A stretch of 64,000 nucleotides of DNA from Nocardioides glacieisoli (GCF_004137245.1 NZ_SDWS01000005.1:186001-250000), one strand, 5' to 3'. Counted from the first letter of the stretch, positions 39,986 to 49,269 are shown. Numbers and translations are program-made. The notes: a model not told the origin generated them from the sequence alone.

Positions 39986-42043
39986 GTGACCGTCCGACCG
40001 GCGCTGCCCGCCCGGTGGGTCGTGGGATTCGCCGTCACCTACGCGGTCCTCGCCGTACTGGCCCGGCTGGCAGGCAAGGACGGGCAGGGCGTGAGCCTCA
40101 TCTGGCCGGGCGCGGGCGTCGCCATGCTCTGGCTGCTCGCGGAGTCACGGCGCCACCAGGCGCGGGCGCTGGTGCCGTTGACGGTCATCCACGGCGGGGC
40201 CGCGTGGCTGACCGACGCCACGCTCGACCTGGTCGTGCTGGGCGCCGCGTCCATGGCCTTCCAGACCTGGGTCACCGTCGCGCTCGTGCGGCGCTGGTGC
40301 CCGAACCTCCTGGGTGCCGGAGGCACCGAGAGCTTTCGCTCGCCCCGCTCCCTGGCGTACACCTGCATCGCGGCCGCCGTCGGCAGCGCGGTCGGCGCCG
40401 CGATCGGCACCCTCGCCGTCTTCCTGCTCTCCGGGGGCGCCTGGGACACCTGGGTGCCCGTGGCGTGGTTCAACCGGCACTTCACGGGTCTCGTGGTCCT
40501 CGGGTGCGTCGGGCACCTGGCGTGGGAGTGGGCAACCCAGAGCATCGCCCCGCGCACCGAGGGCGGCAGTCGGCGGGAGCTCGGCGTGCTGTGGGCCGTC
40601 TCCACCGTGGTCCTCGTGCTCGTCTTCCTCCAGCCCCTCCCGATCGTCTTCCTCGTCATTCCGCTCGCGGTGTGGTCAGCGGCGCGGTTCCCCACGTTCT
40701 TCGCCGCCATCCACGCGCTCGCCCTGGGGGTCGGCGGACTGCTGCTGACACTCATGGGGGCGGGACCGGCACGAGCCCTGGACACCACCCCCTTCCAGGA
40801 CACGCTGGTCGCGCAGGTGTTCCTCGTCTCGGTGCTGCTGACCGGACTCGCGGTCGGCACACTGAGCGATCGCATCGACCAGCTGGTGGTGCGGATGGGC
40901 GAGGCCCGGGCCAGGGCGGCCGAGCAGGCCGAGCTGCTCGCAGAGATGACCGAGAGCATGCGGGAGGGACTGATCGTCCTCGACGGCCTCGGACGCATCG
41001 AGCGCAGCAACGGCGCCAGCCGACGGCTCGCCCATCGGGTGCGTCCTGGCGCCTCCGACGCGGTGGCCCTCGCCGCACTGGTGGACCTGGTGCTCCACCC
41101 CGCGCCCGCCCACACCAGCGCCTCGCGCGCCGAGCTCGGCGTGGGCGACGTCCAGCTGCGGCTGCCCTCCGGCGACGACCTCGTGCTGGCCGTGTCGCGC
41201 GCCGACCTCGCCACCCAGCAGGGCGACGACGGACGCGCGGGCACCCTGCTGGTCCTCAGGGAGGTGACGGAGCACCGCCAGAGCATCCGGCCCCTCGTCG
41301 GTTTCGCCTCGACCGCGGCACACGACCTGCGCGGCCCCCTGACCGCGATCCGCGCCTGGCTCGAGCTCGCTGCCCTCGACCTCGATCCCGACGGTGACAC
41401 CCATGCCTCGGTCACGCGTGCCGATCAGGCAGCGATCCAGATGGCCGGCCTGATCGACGACCTCCTCACCCAGGCCGTGGCCGAGGCAGGTGCCATGGAC
41501 GTCAGCGACGTGCCGCTCAGCGGACCCGACAGCGCACTCGTGCGGGCCGCCGCGCTGTTGGGCCCTGATGACGCGATCGAGGTGCCTGACGAGGGCCTGC
41601 CGTCCGTGCACGCCGACGAGGCCTCCCTGCGGCAGCTCTTCGCCAACCTCGTCGGCAACTCCGTCAAGTACGCCCGCCGCGGCGTGCCTGCCTTGGTCCA
41701 CGTGAGAGCGGTGCGCACGGGGTCCCGCGTGGTCGTCGAGGTCGAGGACAACGGTGTCGGCGTGGAGGAGAACCAGCGCGACCTGATCTTCGAGCGGTTC
41801 CACCGTGGTCACGTCTCGGGCGACGAGCGGCGCGGCACCGGCATGGGGTTGTCGATCTGCCAGACGATCGTGCAGCGACACGGTGGCACCATCGAGTGCC
41901 TGCCCGCCGAGCCCGGCCCGGGATCGGTCTTCCGGTTCGACCTGCCCGCCGCGGTGGGCCCCGCCGAGGTGGATCCCGTCAGCCTGCTGCCGGCGACGTC
42001 ACCGGACGTCGCCGTGGCCGGCGACGAGCTGGCCACGGCCTAG
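39986..42043 (+). CDS. MASE1-domain sensor histidine kinase
   Basis: A 685-residue kinase. The N-terminus is a MASE1-type membrane sensor of about eight helices (residues 1-290, starting ARWVVGFAVTYAVLAVLARLAGK and SLIWPGAGVAMLWLL). A short coiled coil and a PAS-like region follow (MREGLIVLDGLGRIERSN). The HisKA domain carries His446 in AAHDLRGPLTAIRAW. The ATPase domain has N box LVGNSVKYA, G1 VEDNGVGV and G2 GTGMGLSIC. No response regulator is adjacent, so it is an orphan kinase. GTG 39986 is the chosen start; the open frame begins at 39893. Confidence 0.85.
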   Translation: MTVRPALPARWVVGFAVTYAVLAVLARLAGKDGQGVSLIWPGAGVAMLWLLAESRRHQARALVPLTVIHGGAAWLTDATLDLVVLGAASMAFQTWVTVALVRRWCPNLLGAGGTESFRSPRSLAYTCIAAAVGSAVGAAIGTLAVFLLSGGAWDTWVPVAWFNRHFTGLVVLGCVGHLAWEWATQSIAPRTEGGSRRELGVLWAVSTVVLVLVFLQPLPIVFLVIPLAVWSAARFPTFFAAIHALALGVGGLLLTLMGAGPARALDTTPFQDTLVAQVFLVSVLLTGLAVGTLSDRIDQLVVRMGEARARAAEQAELLAEMTESMREGLIVLDGLGRIERSNGASRRLAHRVRPGASDAVALAALVDLVLHPAPAHTSASRAELGVGDVQLRLPSGDDLVLAVSRADLATQQGDDGRAGTLLVLREVTEHRQSIRPLVGFASTAAHDLRGPLTAIRAWLELAALDLDPDGDTHASVTRADQAAIQMAGLIDDLLTQAVAEAGAMDVSDVPLSGPDSALVRAAALLGPDDAIEVPDEGLPSVHADEASLRQLFANLVGNSVKYARRGVPALVHVRAVRTGSRVVVEVEDNGVGVEENQRDLIFERFHRGHVSGDERRGTGMGLSICQTIVQRHGGTIECLPAEPGPGSVFRFDLPAAVGPAEVDPVSLLPATSPDVAVAGDELATA

Positions 42044-42058
42044 CGACGTCTGCTCGGC

Positions 42059-45000
42059 TCAGACGTTGCGGCGGTACTGCCCCCCGACCTCGAAGAACGC
42101 CTCGGTGACCTGCTGGAGCGAGCAGACCCGGGCGGCGTCCATCAGCACGGCGAACACGTTGTCGCCGTTGATCGCGGCGTCCTTGAGGCGGGCGAGCGCC
42201 TCCTGCGCCTCGGCGCCGTGCTCGGCCTGGAAGGCGCGCACGCGGGTGAGCTGCGACTCCTTCTCGGCGTCGGTCGCGCGGGCGAGCTCGATCTCCTTGG
42301 GCTGCGCGTCGGCGGCGGACTCCTTGACGAACGTGTTGACGCCGATGATCGGCAGCGAGCCGTCGTGCTTGCGGTGCTCGTAGAGCATCGACTCGTCCTG
42401 GATCCGCCCGCGCTGGTAGCCCGTCTCCATCGCGCCGAGCACGCCGCCGCGCTCGTTGATCGAGTCGAACTCGGCGAGCACGGCCGCCTCGACGAGGTCG
42501 GTGAGGTCGTCGATGACGAACGAGCCCTGGAGCGGGTTCTCGTTCATCGCCAGGCCCCACTCGCGGTTGATGATCAGCTGGATCGCGAGCGCGCGGCGCA
42601 CGGAGTCCTCGGTCGGCGTCGTCACCGCTTCGTCGTACGCATTGGTGTGGAGGCTGTTCGCGTTGTCGTAGATCGCGATCAGGGCCTGCAGCGTGGTGCG
42701 GATGTCGTTGAAGTCCATCTCCTGCGCGTGCAGCGACCGGCCGCTCGTCTGGACGTGGTACTTGAGCTTCTGCGAGCGCTCCGAGGCGCCGTACTTCTCC
42801 TTCATCGTGACCGCCCAGATGCGGCGGGCGACGCGGCCGAGGACCGAGTACTCGGGGTCCATGCCGTTGGAGAAGAAGAAGGACAGGTTGGGCGCGAAGT
42901 CGTCGATCTTCATGCCGCGCGCGAGGTAGGCCTCGACGTAGGTGAAGCCGTTGGCGAGGGTGAAGGCGAGCTGGCTGATGGGGTTCGCCCCGGCCTCGGC
43001 GATGTGGTAGCCGGAGATCGACACCGAGTAGAAGTTGCGCACCTGCTGCTCGATGAACCACTCCTGGATGTCGGCCATCATCCGCAGCGAGAACTCGGTG
43101 GAGAACAGGCAGGTGTTCTGGCCCTGGTCCTCCTTGAGGATGTCGGCCTGCACGGTGCCGCGGACGTTCGCCAGGGCGTACGCCGCCAGCGTGGCGCGCT
43201 CCCCCTCGCTCGGCTCGCGGCCCTCCTTCTCGCGGAACGCGTCGACCTGCTGGTCGATCGCGGTGTTGAGGAAGAAGGCCAGCACGGTGGGCGCGGGGCC
43301 GTTGATCGTCATCGACACGGACGTCGTCGGCGAGACGAGGTCGAAGCCGTCGTAGAGCGCCTTCATGTCGTCGAGCGTCGCGACGCTCACGCCCGACGTG
43401 CCGACCTTGCCGTAGACGTCGGGGCGCGGGTCGGGGTCACGGCCGTAGAGCGTCACCGAGTCGAACGCCGTCGACAGGCGGGTCGCGTCGTTGCCGTGGG
43501 ACAGGATCTTGAAGCGGCGGTTGGTGCGCGCCGGGTCGCCCTCGCCCGCGAACATCCGGGCGGGGTCCTCGTTGTCGCGCTTGAACGGGAAGACGCCGGC
43601 GGTGAAGGGGTAGTAGCCCGGCAGGTTCTCGTTGCGCCAGAACGTCACGAGCTCGCCGTGGTCGGTGAATCGCGGCAGCGAGACGCGCGGGATCTTGTTG
43701 CCGCTGAGCGACTCCTTCGTCAGCTTCGTGGTGATCTCCCGGTCCCGGACCTTCACCACCTGCTCGTCACCGGAGTACGCCTCGACCACCGCCGGCCAGC
43801 GCTCGATCTGGTCGGCGACGTCGTGCGGCACGGCCCTGCGCGCGGCCTCGAGCAGCGCGGTCAGCCCATCGGTGGTCGAGTGCCCGGCGAGGGACGAGCC
43901 GGGTGTATCGAGACCCAGCTGGTCGGCGACGTACTGCACGCGTTGGAGGTTGCGCGCCGCCTCCGCCAGCTCCACCGTCTGCGCGTGGTAGCCGCGGACG
44001 GTCTCGGTGATCTCGGACAGGTAGCGCACCCGGTCGGCCGGGACGACCTGCCGGATGCCGGACGAGTGGCGCACGTCGACGTGCGGGAGCGTGCCCTCGA
44101 CGACCGGCAGCCCGACCTCGGCGAGCTCGGCGCGCAGGTGCTGGTAGAGCGCGGTCACGCCGTCGTCGTTGAACGTCGCGGCGCTGGTGCCGAAGACCGG
44201 CATGTCGTGCGGCTGCTTGCCGAAGGCCTCGCGGTTGCGGACCAGCTGGCGGCCGACGTCCCGCAGCGCGTCCTTGGCGCCGCGGCGCTCGAACTTGTTG
44301 ATCGCGACGGTGTCGGCGAAGTCGAGCATGTCGATCTTCTCGAGCTGCGAGGCGGCACCGAACTCCGGCGTCATGACGTAGAGCGAGTGGTCGACCAGCG
44401 GCACGATGCCCGCGTCGCCCTGGCCGATGCCGGGCGTCTCGACGATCACCAGGTCGTTGCCTGCGGCCTTGAGCACGTCGATCACGTCGGCGAGGTGCTC
44501 AGGCACCTCGTGGGCTCCGCGGGTCGCGAGGGAGCGGAAGAAGACCCGGTCGCCGTCGAGGGAGTTGGCGCGGATCCGGTCGCCGAGCAGCGCGCCGCCA
44601 CCCTTGCGGCGGGTGGGGTCGACGGCGATCACCGCGATCCTCAGCTTGTCCTGCTGGTCGGTGCGGAAGCGTCGTACGACCTCGTCGGTCAGCGACGACT
44701 TGCCCGAGCCGCCGGTGCCGGTGATGCCGAGCACGGGCACGACGCGGCGCGTGGCGGCGGCGCGGATCTCGGTGAGCATCGCCTCGTCGAGGCGACCGCC
44801 CTCGGCGCCGGTGATCGCGCGGGCGACGGCGAACCGGTCGCCGGTCAGCACCTGCTCGACGGAGACCGCGCCGTCGGCCCAGAGATCGACGTCGCAGTCG
44901 GCGACGACGGAGTTGATCATCCCGACGAGGCCCATCTTCTGGCCGTCCTCGGGGGAGAAGATCGTGACGCCCGACTCGCGCAGCCGGGTGATCTCGGACG

Positions 45001-45328
45001 GCACGATCACGCCGCCGCCACCGCCGACCACCTTGACGTGACCCGCGCCCTGCGCGCGCAACGACTCCACGAGGTACTCGAAGTACTCCACGTGCCCGCC
45101 CTGGTAGGACGACACGGCGACGCCCTGGGCGTCCTCCTCGAGCGCGGCGTCGACGACCTCCTGCACGGAGCGGTTGTGCCCGAGGTGGATCACCTCGCAG
45201 CCCTGGCTCATGAAGATCCGCCGCATGATGTTGATCGACGCGTCGTGGCCGTCGAAGAGCGCGGACGAGGTCACGAGGCGGATCGGGTTCTTCGGGGTGT
45301 GCAGATCGGGGCGGGGCAGGTCGGCCAT
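42059..45328 (-). CDS. icmF: Fused isobutyryl-CoA mutase
   Basis: Adenosylcobalamin-dependent isomerase interconverting isobutyryl-CoA and n-butyryl-CoA (or similar short branched acyl-CoAs), with its own G-protein chaperone. The 1089-residue chain has the B12-binding domain first (SSALFDGHDASINIM, His ligand near residue 29), then a MeaB-like GTPase (ITGTGGSGKSSLTDEVV, about residue 200), then the large substrate-binding mutase domain (NLPGYYPFTAGVFPFKR; residues about 540-1089). This order defines IcmF. TAGTAT 6 nt before the ATG indicates a leaderless transcript. No cobalamin riboswitch is seen. A MarR gene lies upstream on the same strand. Confidence 0.95.
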   Translation of the reverse strand: MADLPRPDLHTPKNPIRLVTSSALFDGHDASINIMRRIFMSQGCEVIHLGHNRSVQEVVDAALEEDAQGVAVSSYQGGHVEYFEYLVESLRAQGAGHVKVVGGGGGVIVPSEITRLRESGVTIFSPEDGQKMGLVGMINSVVADCDVDLWADGAVSVEQVLTGDRFAVARAITGAEGGRLDEAMLTEIRAAATRRVVPVLGITGTGGSGKSSLTDEVVRRFRTDQQDKLRIAVIAVDPTRRKGGGALLGDRIRANSLDGDRVFFRSLATRGAHEVPEHLADVIDVLKAAGNDLVIVETPGIGQGDAGIVPLVDHSLYVMTPEFGAASQLEKIDMLDFADTVAINKFERRGAKDALRDVGRQLVRNREAFGKQPHDMPVFGTSAATFNDDGVTALYQHLRAELAEVGLPVVEGTLPHVDVRHSSGIRQVVPADRVRYLSEITETVRGYHAQTVELAEAARNLQRVQYVADQLGLDTPGSSLAGHSTTDGLTALLEAARRAVPHDVADQIERWPAVVEAYSGDEQVVKVRDREITTKLTKESLSGNKIPRVSLPRFTDHGELVTFWRNENLPGYYPFTAGVFPFKRDNEDPARMFAGEGDPARTNRRFKILSHGNDATRLSTAFDSVTLYGRDPDPRPDVYGKVGTSGVSVATLDDMKALYDGFDLVSPTTSVSMTINGPAPTVLAFFLNTAIDQQVDAFREKEGREPSEGERATLAAYALANVRGTVQADILKEDQGQNTCLFSTEFSLRMMADIQEWFIEQQVRNFYSVSISGYHIAEAGANPISQLAFTLANGFTYVEAYLARGMKIDDFAPNLSFFFSNGMDPEYSVLGRVARRIWAVTMKEKYGASERSQKLKYHVQTSGRSLHAQEMDFNDIRTTLQALIAIYDNANSLHTNAYDEAVTTPTEDSVRRALAIQLIINREWGLAMNENPLQGSFVIDDLTDLVEAAVLAEFDSINERGGVLGAMETGYQRGRIQDESMLYEHRKHDGSLPIIGVNTFVKESAADAQPKEIELARATDAEKESQLTRVRAFQAEHGAEAQEALARLKDAAINGDNVFAVLMDAARVCSLQQVTEAFFEVGGQYRRNV

Positions 45329-45334
45329 GGACAG

Positions 45335-45340
45335 ATACTA
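45335..45340 (-). promoter_or_regulatory. -10 element of a leaderless promoter for icmF
   Basis: The minus strand reads TAGTAT, then CTGTCC, then ATG at 45328. It is the best -10 match among the leaderless genes here. Confidence 0.65.
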
Positions 45341-45382
45341 GGACTTCCAACTATTACGCGCGAGTAGCCGGCTGGCGGCGGC

Positions 45383-45460
45383 TGGAGTCACCGGATATCC
45401 GGTGACCGCCATGGTTGTCAGCCCAGATCCAGGCCGCCAACCATGGAGCTGGGGTGCAAA
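45383..45460 (+). repeat. Double-palindrome repeat, copy A
   Basis: The first part is GTCACCGGATATCCGGTGAC (45387-45406), a perfect 20-nt palindrome. The second is CCATGGTTGTCAGCC ... GGCCGCCAACCATGG (45409-45445), arms with three mismatches. The tail GGGGTGCAAA ends 3 nt before the marR stop. It shares both modules and the tail with copies at 54174, 55313 and 57026. Confidence 0.85.
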
Positions 45461-45462
45461 GG

Positions 45463-45954
45463 TCAGTCGGAGTCGCCGAGCCCGGTCCGCAGCGCGGTCA
45501 GCCGCTCGGTCAGGTCGCGTACGTCGCCCTCGGGCAGGCCGGGGGTCTCGAAGACCTCGCCGTTGAGGGCCGCCGTCGCCTCCTCGACCGCCTCGCGGCC
45601 GGCGTGGGTCAGCACCGCGCGGACGACGCGACGGTCGGCGACGTCGCGGACGCGCTCGACGTACCCCTGGGCCACCAGCCGGTCGACGGCGCTGGTCACG
45701 CTGGTCGGGTGCACCTGCAGCAGCGAGCCGAGCCGCGACATCGGCATCGCCGCCTCGCGGGCGAAGGACAGCAGCCGCAGCACCTCGTAGCGGGCGAACG
45801 TCAGCCCGCGCGGGCGCAGCACGGTGTCGATCCGCTCCATCAGCAGCTGCTGCGCGCGCACGACCGACGTCACCATCGCCATCCCGTCGGCGGCGTCGGG
45901 CCAGCCGTGCGCCACCCACTGGCGGTGGGCCTCGCCGATCGGGTCGCGGGTCAT
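45463..45954 (-). CDS. MarR family transcriptional regulator
   Basis: A 163-residue winged-helix regulator (QQLLMERIDTVLRPRGLTFARYEVLRLLSFAREAAMPMSRLGSLLQVHPTSVTSAVDRLVAQGYVERVRDVADRRVVRAVLT). The DRR wing motif is present. It is upstream of icmF on the same strand with 134 nt between, including a repeat element, so it may control icmF or the BtuF-like gene behind it. TAGGGT 6 nt before the ATG marks a leaderless start. Confidence 0.9.
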   Translation of the reverse strand: MTRDPIGEAHRQWVAHGWPDAADGMAMVTSVVRAQQLLMERIDTVLRPRGLTFARYEVLRLLSFAREAAMPMSRLGSLLQVHPTSVTSAVDRLVAQGYVERVRDVADRRVVRAVLTHAGREAVEEATAALNGEVFETPGLPEGDVRDLTERLTALRTGLGDSD

Positions 45955-45960
45955 GGCTGG

Positions 45961-45966
45961 ACCCTA
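45961..45966 (-). promoter_or_regulatory. -10 element of a leaderless promoter for the MarR gene
   Basis: The minus strand reads TAGGGT, then CCAGCC, then ATG at 45954. It overlaps the stop codon of the upstream BtuF-like gene. Confidence 0.55.
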
Positions 45967-46716
45967 GGGCAAGGCCGCGAGCATCCCGTGCGCCTCGACC
46001 ATCGCCGGGCCGTACCACGTCAGCAGCCGCCCCGACACCAGCCGCGTCGGCGTGCGCAGCGCCTCCGGGCCGTCGGATTCGGTGAAGACATACGGCTCGT
46101 CCGGCAGCAGTACGACGTCCGCGCCGGCGTCGTCGATCTCCGCCGGCGTGACCGTCGGATAGCGCCCGTCGTGCTCTGCCGGTCCGTGGGCGAGCACGTT
46201 GACCAGCCCGGCCCGGGCGAGCAGGTCGTCGGTGTAGGTCGAGGAGCCGACCACCATCCAGGGATCGCGCCAGATCGGGACGGCGACGCGGAGGCGGGGA
46301 GTGGCGGGCTCCGACCAGAGCGAGCGTGCAGCAGCCAGCCACGGCGGCTCGTGCAGCCCGAGCGCCTCGGCGAAGAGGCGCGACATCGACCCGAGCGACT
46401 CCTCGACGGTCTCGATCCGGGTGACCCAGACGGCGACGCCGGCCTCGCGCAGGCGGCGTACGTCGAGCTCGCGGTTCTCCTCCTGGTTGGCGACCACGAG
46501 GTCGGGGGAGAGCGCGCGGATGGCCGCGAGGTCGGGGTTCTTGGTGCCACGCACCCGCGACGCGCCGAGGTCGGCGGGATGGGTGCACCAGTCGGTCGCG
46601 CCGACCAGGACGTCGGGCGCGGAGGCCGCGAGCGCCTCCGTCAGCGACGGCACGAGCGACACGACCCGCGTCGCCGGCGCGGTCAGCGGGACGTCATGTC
46701 CGAGGTCGTCACGCAT
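45964..46716 (-). CDS. BtuF/TroA-like helical-backbone protein without signal peptide
   Basis: A 250-residue protein with the cobalamin/metal-receptor fold (RVVSLVPSLTEALAASAPDVLVGATDWCTHPADL ... DLVVANQEENRELDVRRLREAGVAVWVT). Such proteins are usually periplasmic or lipoprotein binding components of ABC importers, but this one begins directly at the domain with no export signal. No permease or ATPase is adjacent. Its nearness to the B12 enzyme IcmF is suggestive only. TAGCCT 7 nt before the ATG marks the start. Confidence 0.8.
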   Translation of the reverse strand: MRDDLGHDVPLTAPATRVVSLVPSLTEALAASAPDVLVGATDWCTHPADLGASRVRGTKNPDLAAIRALSPDLVVANQEENRELDVRRLREAGVAVWVTRIETVEESLGSMSRLFAEALGLHEPPWLAAARSLWSEPATPRLRVAVPIWRDPWMVVGSSTYTDDLLARAGLVNVLAHGPAEHDGRYPTVTPAEIDDAGADVVLLPDEPYVFTESDGPEALRTPTRLVSGRLLTWYGPAMVEAHGMLAALP

Positions 46717-46723
46717 GACACGA

Positions 46724-46729
46724 AGGCTA
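46724..46729 (-). promoter_or_regulatory. -10 element of a leaderless promoter for the BtuF-like gene
   Basis: The minus strand reads TAGCCT, then TCGTGTC, then ATG at 46716. Confidence 0.55.
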
Positions 46730-46779
46730 AGCCGTGCGGGTGATGGGTGTCGGACCCGCGACGTGGTGGAGTTGCCCTC

Positions 46780-47916
46780 ATGAGCAAGCGTTTGCGGTCC
46801 GCCGCGGTGCTCCCCGTCGACGGCGTGGAGCAGGCGACCGCCGAGGAGCGGACCTTCGCGGCCCTCGACCCGGCGACGGGCGAGGTGCTGTGGCAGGTGC
46901 CGGACGCGAGCACGGCTGACGTCGTCACCGCTGCCACCGCGGCCCGCCGGGCGCTGCTCGAGACCCCGTGGAGCACCGACACCCGGCTCCGCGTCGACGC
47001 GCTCCGCCAGCTCCAGTCCGTCCTCCGCGACCGGTCCGACGACCTGGCACAGCTCGCGGCGGCCGAGACCGGCGTCCCGGTGTCGCTGCGTGCCGAGCAC
47101 CTCGACGCGCCCATCGCGCGGATGCTGGCCGATGACCGCGATCAGGCGGCGGTCGTGACCGCCGTGATCACTCCCGGGACCTCGCCGTTCGCGGTCGCCC
47201 TCGAGGAGGTCGGCCGGGTGCTGGTCGCCGGTGGCACGGTCGTCCTCAAGCCCGCTGTCGAGGCGTCGAGCGCAGCGCTCGAGCTCGGCCGCATCGCGCT
47301 CGACATCCTGCCGCGCGGCGTGCTCAACGTGCTCACGTCCCGCGACGTCGACGTCGTGAGCGCGCTCACGAGGGATCCCCGCATCGACGCGGTGTCGTTC
47401 ACGGGCTCCTCGGTCAACGCCGAGCGCGTCCAGATCAGCGCGGACCGGGCCGGCAAGCACGTCCGGGTCGACGCCGGCGGTCCGACCCTCGCCCAGGCCG
47501 GCGACGACGACCTCGCCGAGGTCGTCGCGCGTGCCGCGACCACGCTCGCCGCCAACGCCGGACAGGGCTGCCGGCTCCCGGCGACCGTCCTGGTTCCCCC
47601 GCACCGCTACGACGAGGCCCTCCGCGTGGCCGTCGAGGCGATGGAGGCGGTGGTCGTCGGCGACCCGGCCGACCCCGCCACCCGGTGCGGACCGCTCCGC
47701 TCGCGGGTCGCCCGCGACCGGGTCGTGCGCTACCTGGCGCTGGCCGAGGCCGAGGGCGCCACGATCGCGCTCGGTGGCCAAGTGCCGGACCGGCCGGGGT
47801 GGTGGGTGGCGCCGACGGTGGTGGGCGGCCTGTCGCCGCAGTCACGCCTGGTGCGCGAGGAGATCCTGGGGCCCGTGCTCATGGTCGTCGCGGACGACGC
47901 ATCGGCACGTGCATGA
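46780..47916 (+). CDS. Aldehyde dehydrogenase family protein, truncated and divergent
   Basis: A 378-residue ALDH-fold protein, about 100 residues shorter than the family. It keeps FTGSSVNAERVQ and the catalytic cysteine in NAGQGCRLPATVLV, and reaches the EEILGPVL motif. It then stops, lacking the oligomerisation/substrate C-terminus (the NxxxYGLxxxVWT and PFGGxKxSG regions). The usual ELGGK glutamate motif reads DAGGP, and the PWN motif reads TPGTSP. The 3' end overlaps the convergent GNAT gene by 38 nt, so the tail was probably lost by a deletion. It may be inactive. ATG 46780 is preferred; GTG 46747 is possible. Confidence 0.72.
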   Translation: MSKRLRSAAVLPVDGVEQATAEERTFAALDPATGEVLWQVPDASTADVVTAATAARRALLETPWSTDTRLRVDALRQLQSVLRDRSDDLAQLAAAETGVPVSLRAEHLDAPIARMLADDRDQAAVVTAVITPGTSPFAVALEEVGRVLVAGGTVVLKPAVEASSAALELGRIALDILPRGVLNVLTSRDVDVVSALTRDPRIDAVSFTGSSVNAERVQISADRAGKHVRVDAGGPTLAQAGDDDLAEVVARAATTLAANAGQGCRLPATVLVPPHRYDEALRVAVEAMEAVVVGDPADPATRCGPLRSRVARDRVVRYLALAEAEGATIALGGQVPDRPGWWVAPTVVGGLSPQSRLVREEILGPVLMVVADDASARA

Positions 47917-48328
47917 CGCCGTCCTCGTCGAACTCCGGACCCGTCACCTCGAAGCCGTAGCCCTCGTAGAACGCGGTCAACCCGGTCTGCGCGTCGAGCC
48001 GGACCTCGCGGTCACCGCACAGCGCCATCGCCTCGTCCATCAGCACCGCGGCCAGGCCCCGGCCCCGCGCCGAGGGTGCGACCACGACACGGCCGATGCG
48101 CGCCCAGTCGCCGTCGTCCAGCACCCGCAGGGTCCCGATGACGGCGTTCTCCCGTTCGTGGGCGTCGTCGAGCAGCACGACGTGGCGGGTCGCCGGCTCG
48201 AGGTCGCGGCCGTCGAGGTCGGGGTAGGGACAGTCCTGCTCGACCACGAACACCTGCTGCCGCAGCCGCCACACGTCGTACGCCGTCCGCACCCCGAGGC
48301 CGTCGACGTCGGACGTGACGACCCTCAT
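47879..48328 (-). CDS. GNAT family N-acetyltransferase
   Basis: A 149-residue ElaA-like acetyltransferase. It has VWRLRQQVFVVEQDCPYPDLDGRD at the N-terminus, the acetyl-CoA loop RGRGLAAVLMDEAM and GLTAFYEGYGFEVTGPEFDEDGVMHVPM at the C-terminus. The upstream R/QxxGxG/A motif is RIGRVVVAPSARGRGLA. Substrate unknown. The ATG overlaps the stop of the upstream hydrolase gene by 4 nt. Confidence 0.87.
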   Translation of the reverse strand: MRVVTSDVDGLGVRTAYDVWRLRQQVFVVEQDCPYPDLDGRDLEPATRHVVLLDDAHERENAVIGTLRVLDDGDWARIGRVVVAPSARGRGLAAVLMDEAMALCGDREVRLDAQTGLTAFYEGYGFEVTGPEFDEDGVMHVPMRRPRRP

Positions 48329-49224
48329 CGGACGAATCCCACGACCTGGCGGAAGGCGCGACGCGCCTCGGGGGCGAGGGGGAGGAGGCCGTAGACGTGG
48401 ATCAGGTCCGGCTCCTCGATGGCCGTGAGGTCCCAGCCGGCCTCGGCGGCGCGACGGACGAGCAACCGGCAGCCGGGGAAGAGCAGGTCGCGGGTGCCGT
48501 AGAGCACCATCGCCCGTGGCAACCCGGCCAGGTCGGCGAGCGCGGGGGAGACCTCGGGTCGGCCGAGGTCGTCGGGCGAGCCCGCCCACCACAGGCCGTA
48601 CGCCTCCAGCTTGCCGAGGAACAGCCACGGGTCGATCGCGTCGACCTCGCGCGTCTCGGGAGTCGAGGTGGTGAGGTCCACCCACGGCGCGTGCATCACC
48701 AGGTGCGTGGCGGGCCTCAGTCCGCGGTCGCGCATGGAGAGCGCCATCGCCAGGGCGAGGCCACCACCGGCAGAGTCGCCAGCAAGCACGACACCGCCGT
48801 CCTCGCCCGCCCAGTGGGCCGCGTCGGCGACGAGGGCCTCGTGGGAGTCGGCCCAGGTGTGCTCGGGCGCGAGGGGGTAGTCGGGCAGCACGAGGCGGGC
48901 GCCGATCGCGTCGGCGAGCCGGGTGGCGTAGCGGACGTGCATCGGGTCGATCGGGGCCATGAAGGCGCCGCCGTGGACGTAGTAGAGCGTGCGGGTGACG
49001 CGCCGCCCGCGCGGCGTGAGGACGTAGGTCGGGAACCCGATGTCCTCGACCGTGACGTCCCACCGTTGCGCGAAGCGCGGCACCGCGCGGGTCGGGAGGC
49101 TGCGGTCGAGGGTGCGGTGCCAGGCCTCCACGCGGGACCGCTCGGCCGGCTCGCTCTCGAGCTCGCGCGCGCGTCGCACCTTCGGGATCACCGTCGCGAG
49201 CAGCTGGTGGCGGACGCTGGGCAT
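48325..49224 (-). CDS. Alpha/beta-hydrolase, hormone-sensitive lipase family
   Basis: A 299-residue esterase/lipase of the HSL (family IV) type. It has the oxyanion motif YVHGGAFM, nucleophile GDSAGGGLAL, acid residue in YGTRDLLFPG and histidine in DLIHVYGLLP. It is cytoplasmic, without signal peptide, and should act on short acyl esters. TACGCT 6 nt before the ATG supports the start. It is divergent from the TPP riboswitch and co-transcribed with the GNAT gene. Confidence 0.87.
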   Translation of the reverse strand: MPSVRHQLLATVIPKVRRARELESEPAERSRVEAWHRTLDRSLPTRAVPRFAQRWDVTVEDIGFPTYVLTPRGRRVTRTLYYVHGGAFMAPIDPMHVRYATRLADAIGARLVLPDYPLAPEHTWADSHEALVADAAHWAGEDGGVVLAGDSAGGGLALAMALSMRDRGLRPATHLVMHAPWVDLTTSTPETREVDAIDPWLFLGKLEAYGLWWAGSPDDLGRPEVSPALADLAGLPRAMVLYGTRDLLFPGCRLLVRRAAEAGWDLTAIEEPDLIHVYGLLPLAPEARRAFRQVVGFVR

Positions 49225-49230
49225 GGGCAG

Positions 49231-49236
49231 AGCGTA
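49231..49236 (-). promoter_or_regulatory. -10 element of a leaderless promoter for the HSL-type hydrolase
   Basis: The minus strand reads TACGCT, then CTGCCC, then ATG at 49224. Confidence 0.55.
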
Positions 49237-49269
49237 GGGGGCGGCCGGGGCCGGGCTAGGGTGGAAGCA

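Noticed and set aside
42218..45367. Open frame of about 1050 codons antisense to icmF
   Set aside because: Its translation has no recognisable domain and is low-complexity. icmF is unmistakable on the other strand.
45329..45462. Cobalamin riboswitch upstream of the B12 enzyme gene icmF
   Set aside because: No B12 box is present. The gap is filled by repeat copy A, and the TAGTAT lies 6 nt before the ATG, leaving no room for a leader.
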